NCBI GenBank assembly: GCA_027924645.1
Contig: BSBN01001482.1
Span: forward strand, 11,302,001-11,366,000
DNA: 64,000 nucleotides
Source: Cunninghamia lanceolata
Lineage: Eukaryota; Streptophyta; Pinopsida; Cupressales; Cupressaceae
Reading direction: 5' to 3'
In this document: positions 59,094-64,000 of the stretch, piece after piece
Position numbering within the stretch: the stretch's first letter is position 1
Layout: each line of letters begins with the position of its first letter
Made by a program: the position numbers and the translations under genes
Notes under the pieces: generated by a model
Seen by the model: only the letters and a program-made list of their open reading frames with translations
Told to the model about the DNA's origin: nothing
Database searches by the model: none

Positions 59094-59603
59094 ATGAATC
59101 CTTGGGTCCTGCAACAAATATCATCCATCCATGACAGAGATATGACGATAGATTCTACACATGACATTCTTCAATTTGAAAAATTTCTTACTATCTTGGG
59201 TATGTTACCTTCGATATTGGATGTTCTTACTAATTTCATGAACAACCAAGAGGAAAGTATTGAAAATAATGGCAATCCTTCATTTCATGATGATAAAATG
59301 AACATTCTCTCTATGACACATAAGGCTGAAATTGATCAAGATAATCCATGTGATACTAGGGATCCTTTAGAGAAAAACATCATTGAGACATCCCTTGAAT
59401 CCACTTTGCCCTCCTTACATGCTCTTCCTTACGAGGATGAAGCATTAGTGACTGAGCAAAGATCTCCCACACTAACACCTTTAGGGATTGATTCTGGGTA
59501 TAATTTAGTCTTCACTAATAGACTTTGTAGCAATATTTCTAAGATGATGGTGCGGGGGGCACCTAGTGTACCTCCTTTCTTAGAACATGTAAAACCAAAG
59601 ATA

Positions 59604-59665
<62 letters not shown>

Positions 59666-59681
59666 CACATACCCAAATTAG
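59094..59681 (+). CDS. Mirrored ORF of the foldback element, left arm (195 aa)
   Basis: Open from MNPWVLQQISSIHDRDMTID through EKFLTILGMLPSILDVLTNF to a Ser/Leu run encoded by the (CT)n tract at 59598-59660, then a stop. The mirrored copy in the right arm starts further upstream with MEALFTYIRDPETFCKFIN; a one-base loss near 59075 removes that start here. I recognise no domain. It could be a captured host fragment carried in the element. Confidence 0.35.
59598..59660 (+). repeat. (CT)n microsatellite at the palindrome centre
   Basis: About 30 uninterrupted CT units, mirrored by a short GA run at about 59744-59762. The sequence between is the unpaired centre of the giant inverted repeat and contains TTTGTCGATAAGGGAGATGG. 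Confidence 0.95.
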
Positions 59682-59742
59682 TCCCAATGATCAAAACCCT
59701 TTCCCCCATTTGCTTTGTCGATAAGGGAGATGGATAGGGATG

Positions 59743-60372
59743 AAGAGGAAGAGAGAGAGAGAGATCTGAGCGCAAAGTGACAACTATCTTCAGTTTTACA
59801 TGTTCTAAGCAAGGAGGTACACTAGGTGCCCCCCGCACCACCATCTTAGAAATATTGCTACAAAGTCTATTAGTGAAGATTGAATTAACATTGTTGTTCT
59901 CTTGATTATACCTAGCATCAATCCCTAAAGGTGTTGGTGTGGGAGATCTTTGCTCAGTCACTAATGCTTCATCCTCGTAAAGAAGAGCATGGAAGGAGGG
60001 AAAAGTGGATTCAAGGGATGTCTCAATGATGTTTTTCTCTCAAGGATCCCTAGTATCACATGGATTATCTTGATCAATTTTAGCCTTATGTGTCATAGAG
60101 AGAATGTTCATTTTATCATCATGAAATGAAGGATTGTCATTTTTTTCAATACTTTCCTCTTGGTTGTTCATGAAATTAGTAATATCATCAAATATCAAAG
60201 GGAACATACCCAAGATAGTAAGAAATTTTTCAAATTGAAGGATGTCATGTGTAGAATCTATCGTCATATCTCTGTCATGGATGGATGATATTTGTTGCAG
60301 GACCTGAGGATTCATGTTGATGAATTTGCAAAAAGTCTCTGGGTCCCTAATGTATGTAAATAAAGCTTCCAT
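59743..60372 (-). pseudogene. Mirrored ORF of the foldback element, right arm, one stop
   Basis: Minus-strand copy of 59094-59681 extended at the N-terminus: MEALFTYIRDPETFCKFIN, MNPQVLQQISSIHDRDMTID, then NPSFHDDKMNILSMTHKA. A Leu codon became a stop at about 60041 (DTRDP*EKN against DPLEKN on the left arm), after which the frame continues through VTEQRSPTPTPLGID. It has an 11-residue insertion relative to the left arm (ENNNVNS region). Confidence 0.4.
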
Positions 60373-60599
60373 TTAAAAACAAGAGGAATCCATGAAATAT
60401 ACAAGAAATCAAATTCTTGAAATATGAATGTAAATGAACTAAAGATGCTAGATTTTATGCTTTTTTTTTCAATGTGAATTATGTAAAGCAAAGGTGTTGT
60501 GATCAAATTATGAGGTGCAGAAGTAAATAATAGCAATATTAGTCCTTTAAATTAGATATATGCTTCACAGCACACTTTTGAATGCAATCCTAAATGATT

Positions 60600-61248
60600 G
60601 TAAGTCCAAAAACTAGTGAAATTATGCAAAATTATGCAATTTTTTCACAAAATGTGAATGTAAATGTCCAAATAAAGAGTGTTGTAATGAAATTTAAGAT
60701 GTACAGAAGAGTATGTCAGGGATATAAGTCAATTAGATAATAATATCCTTCACAACACACATTTCATGCAAGTTTAACAAGTTTGCAAGTCAAACCCTAG
60801 TAAAAATCAAGCAAAATATGCAATTTTTTCACAATAAAAGCATGCAAACAACTGATAGAAAGGGTGTTGTGTGAAATTTTATGATGGATATCAGATAATA
60901 ACCATGTAATCTGCACCTTGTGAGAAAAAATCAGACACAACACACATTTATAGTGTTTGTAGAGAGTTCACTAGTCAAACCTAGTGAAAAAGCCTAAAAA
61001 CATGCAATTTTCGATCAAATTTCAATGCAAAAGTGTCAAACAAAAGGTGTTGTAAAGGATGTGACTGAGGTTAGTAGTAAATAGGTCTGATATAAGTCTA
61101 ATAAAGTCACAAATTCTATTACAACACACTTGTAGAGTAGTCTTGTGAAAATAAGCAATGAAAAGCTAGTGAAAAACTCTTAAATCATGCAATTTTCATC
61201 AAATTTTCAATGCAATCATGAAATGAAAAAGTGTTGTAAGGAATTTGG
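60600..61248 (-). repeat. Satellite array, period 184-185 bp (right arm, inverted)
   Basis: Inverted counterpart of the left-arm satellite: CTAGTG or variant at 60613, 60797, 60981 and 61166. Paired coordinates with the left arm sum to 119407-119409, so this part is a gap-free inverted repeat. It stops at 61248, two units earlier than on the left. Confidence 0.88.
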
Positions 61249-61455
61249 GGTTTAGGGTTTAGGGTTAGGGGTTAGAGTTTAGGGGTTAGGGCTTAGGAGT
61301 ATTATTTAGGGTTTAGGGTTTATGGGTTAGGGGTTAGGGGTTAGGGTTTAGGGTTTGGGGGCATTATTTAGGGTTTACGGTTGCATGTCAAAAGCAGTCT
61401 CTCTCTCTCTAAATCCATAAACCCTAACTCATAACCCCTAAACCCTAAACCTCTA
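61248..61455. repeat. Telomere-like tracts in head-to-head orientation (right arm)
   Basis: TTTAGGG-type repeats (61248-61385), a unique piece with GTTGCATGTCAAAAGCAGTC, then CCCTAAA-type repeats (61415-61455). The unique piece matches 57325-57350 in reverse. Confidence 0.88.
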
Positions 61456-61985
61456 TCTCCCTATCTCTCCCTTATCTCCCTCTCTCTATCGTCCCTCTAC
61501 CTCTCAATCTCTCTCCCTCTCTCTGGACATCTCACTCACTCTTTATCTCCTATATCTCCCTCTGTCTCCTCTATCTTTCCCAATCTATCTCCTCTCTCTC
61601 TACCTATCTATCTCTCCCTATCTCTTGTCTCTCTCTCCCCTATCATTCCTCTATCTCCCTTTCTCTCTGGACATCTCTCTCATTCTCTATCTCATTATCT
61701 CTCCCCTCTATCTCCTCTATCTCTTCCTATCTGTTTCCTCTCTATCTCTCTCTACCTAGCTATCTCTCACTATCTCTCTATCTCTTGCCTCTCTCCCCCT
61801 ATCATTCCTATATCTCCCTATCTCTCCCCTCTATCTTTCCCTCTCCCTTATCGACGAAGGAAAGGAAAACAAGAAAACTAGGACTCTCTTTCTATCTCTC
61901 TCCCTATCTATCTCTCTCCTCTATCTCTCTCCCTCTCTCTATCTTGCTCTCTCTATCGACTCATATCTCTCTCTCTCTCCCCTCC
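61455..61985 (-). repeat. CT-rich microsatellite block (right arm)
   Basis: CTCTATCTCCCTATCTCTC-type repeats mirroring 56695-57235. Confidence 0.9.
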
Positions 61986-62048
61986 ATCTAAAGAGAAATT
62001 GTCTAGAAAAGAAAAGGAAAACTAGGAAATCTAGGAAAAGGATTTAAC

Positions 62049-62069
<21 letters not shown>

Positions 62070-62084
<15 letters not shown>

Positions 62085-63230
62085 AATTTATGTGTTGATG
62101 TATGTAATAAATAAAATAGTTCTAAAGTAAAATAGAACAAATTTAAGTAAATAAAATACCTCGAAACTAATATTGACACTAGTTCATACATCTTATATTA
62201 GTAAGTTTATTATTTTGATAATAAGTTGCACCAAATAATTAGTTTGGCCTTTCTATTAATAGATTTATTAATTATTTTATAAAAATATATTAATAACCAA
62301 ATTTTCTAAGGTTCCAAAAACGGATAACTGTTTCTGGAACCTTCAAAATCATTTTCTCGCTCCACAAAATGGATATCCGTTATTTAAATAACGGATATCC
62401 AATAGTAACAGATATCTATTTTGCTTTGGTTTTCCTTGTATTTAGGCTTGGGACTGTCATAGTTGACTTTCCCTGAATTCTAACGTGTTTACTGGTTTCA
62501 CTCTCTTCTTCGAACTTCACCCTTCGTGTTGACGACTTTTTTTTAATGCAAAATTAATAAAACGAAAAGGGTTTATAGAGGAAATTGTCAGCTTTCTAAA
62601 AATATAAGATTTTGTTGATTATCATTTTATTAAATAATTATTAATAATTTTCTATATAGTGTGTGTCTAAAATCCTGATGGATACACGGATTGAAAAACA
62701 TCCATAACTTTCAAACCATTTCACCTTTTTCAGATCCGAAAGATGCATCACACTCTATGCTCCGTTGGCTACAGGTTAAAAAAAATTTGAATTCTGATTT
62801 TTTTTATTGAGTTAAGTTTGTTGGACAATTACGAGCTTTAGTTTTTAAAAAAAGCCAGTAAAAAAATCATAACTAATTACTTTATTGGAAAAAAATTTTA
62901 AAAAAATATGCGTCACATCCGGGCATGAGTTCTCTACTTATTTTGAAAGTTTCAAAAAAAATATTTTTTTTTCTCATAGTTAGGTTGGCTGGACAGACAC
63001 CCACTTTTTATTTTTTTCTGAAAAATTTAATAGCTGTTCATTGAAATATTCATTTTTCACTAAGTAAATTTAGTTTTTTTTTCAAAAAAATAGTAGCTCA
63101 TAAACTAGATTCAATTCTCTACAAATTTCGTTCTTACATCTTTTTCAAATTGTGTAGATAATCCATTCAAATTTTCACATGAACTTGATTAAGTCTGATT
63201 TTTTGTATTTTCATTGCCATTTAGAGGTAT
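62070..63230. other. Outer right region of the foldback element
   Basis: AT-rich; contains a hairpin AAGGTTCCA/TGGAACCTT (62309-62346) and the perfect palindrome at 62371-62400. No frame was recognised. Confidence 0.5.
62371..62400. repeat. Perfect 30-bp palindrome
   Basis: GGATATCCGTTATTT followed directly by its exact reverse complement. The GGATATCCGTT motif also lies in the 100-bp hairpin near the left end. Confidence 0.97.
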
Positions 63231-63231
63231 A

Positions 63232-63261
63232 GTTTGGCCCATCATGATCCTGCACATACCC
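63232..63261 (-). repeat. Right terminal inverted repeat (30 bp)
   Basis: Ends ATGATCCTGCACATACCC; followed by GGTA at 63262-63265. Confidence 0.85.
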
Positions 63262-64000
63262 GGTATTTTATATTCACAACTCCAAGAGTCAAAGCAATGG
63301 AAACTGAAATGCAATGGGTAACTATGAAGAGGTATAAGAAAAGGAGTGATTTTGATTACCGGGGCATGAAGGACAATCTCAAGGGGAACTATACTCACGT
63401 GTATAAAATTGAAGATATATGGGATGAGTGCAGAATTGATGAAGAGGTAAGGAAGCTAGACTTCAGTCGGCTTACCTTAGAACAGATTAGAAACTTTGAG
63501 CTTTCTGATATTCCTAAGGACATGCATGAAGAGGGTGATATAGTGGGTTCTGCATATGTGGGAAATAAAATTGTAACACTCCTCTTCCACCAATTCAATG
63601 GTCACAAAAGGAGATGACTTCAATAAGGGAGAGATTCCAATTGGTTCTTGCAAAGACCAATGTTTCGTTGGAGAAGAAAGGAATAAAGATAAACTTTTTA
63701 AAACAGAATCAGAAGAAGAGCAGGCTGAAGGAACCTCTAACAAGAGGTTGGAGCTAAGAACTAAGAACAAAGAAGATGGCTCTGGTTCAAGTCAGAGAGT
63801 AAAGTTTGTTTTCAAGACCAAAGGGGATAAAGGGAAAAGAAAAGAGAAAGAAGGAACATCTACACAAGTAGAGGAAGAAGAAGATCCTTCCCTTGCAGCT
63901 GAAGAGAATCCATTAGTTCCTGAAGAACAAGTTCCTTATGAGCCACATGTTGTTTCATCAGCTCCGATTGTCACTTCACAGGTTACGACCCCTACTCCTG
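63262..64000 (+). pseudogene. Unknown protein, 3' part, resumes after the 8.1-kb element and runs off the window
   Basis: The frame cut at 55167 resumes as YFIFTTPRVKAMETEMQWVT and continues to a stop at 63617, with LDFSRLTLEQIRNFELSDIP in the middle. A one-base shift near 63600 then gives a long open frame (63598-64000) reading MVTKGDDFNKGEIPIGSC and then a basic stretch KTKGDKGKRKEKEG followed by an acidic, Pro/Val-rich tail. The latter looks disordered and possibly nuclear, but no family is recognised. Whether the shift is a mutation or a splice boundary cannot be told. The end is outside the window. Confidence 0.5.

Larger units (their letters stand above)
55168..63261. mobile_element. 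8.1-kb terminal-inverted-repeat / foldback element
   Basis: The ends are 30-bp inverted repeats beginning GGGTATGTGCAGGATCAT (55168-55197 against 63232-63261; 28 of 30 match). Inside, about 56695-62070 is largely one giant inverted repeat centred near 59704, carrying satellites, telomere-like tracts and mirrored ORFs; the outer parts (55430-56690 and 62070-63230) do not match each other. The right arm lacks about 700 bases present in the left. No transposase was found, so it is non-autonomous or of an unfamiliar class. A 4-bp duplication does not fit the commonest plant superfamilies. Confidence 0.75.

Noticed and set aside
55168..63261. CACTA, hAT or PIF/Harbinger assignment for the foldback element
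   Set aside because: The ends do not start CACTA or CAGGG-type, the duplication is GGTA (4 bp) rather than 3 bp, 8 bp or TWA, and there is no transposase.

Overview
The window looks like a large, transposon-filled land-plant nuclear genome. Ty1/copia and Ty3/gypsy elements with plant-type initiator-Met primer sites are nested in one another, a tRNA-derived SINE is present, and there are plant telomere-type CCCTAAA tracts. Heavy nesting, long LTRs and an unfamiliar multipass membrane protein family would fit a gymnosperm, but the sequence alone does not prove this. Almost nothing here is a conventional host gene. All similarities were judged by eye.

Layout. 1-13.5 kb: relics of gypsy, copia and a tetratricopeptide-like host gene, interrupted by an intact, very young copia element (666-9768, TSD ATAAT). 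13.5-25.4 kb (segment S1) and 43.75-53.9 kb (segment S2): two paralogous copies of one block. Each runs: promoter-like flank of the membrane-protein gene, A-rich tract, decayed copia gag/protease, then a decayed chromodomain gypsy pol on the minus strand. A small LTR element with its own TSD (CTTAT) sits inside that gypsy pol in both copies, so it predates the duplication. A 2.08-kb solo LTR is present only in S1, and S2 supplies the empty site. Each block ends in a 1.5-kb plus-strand leader rich in short hairpins. 25.8-36.9 kb: pseudogene copy of the membrane-protein gene, split by a second copia element (27222-36158, TSD ATTAT) whose polyprotein is broken. 37.8-41.5 kb: an AT-hairpin array, a 34-bp minisatellite and a SINE. 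41.58-43.75 kb: the only intact host-type gene, a 722-residue multipass membrane protein on the minus strand.

54.0-64.0 kb: a decayed plus-strand reading frame of unknown family, lying directly downstream of the S2 hairpin leader. It is split by an 8.1-kb element (55168-63261) with 30-bp terminal inverted repeats and a GGTA target duplication. Most of that element is a giant inverted repeat containing 184-185-bp satellite units, telomere-like tracts, GA/CT microsatellites and mirrored ORFs.

The most unusual structure is the hairpin array in the S1 and S2 leaders. About ten 26-34-bp hairpins at roughly 50-bp spacing share a GAGAA/TTCTC core but have different outer arms, and two stem positions differ between the paralogs by compensating changes. 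Insertions and duplications can be ordered from TSDs, LTR divergence and presence/absence: gypsy, small LTR element, block duplication, solo LTR and copia 2, then copia 1.
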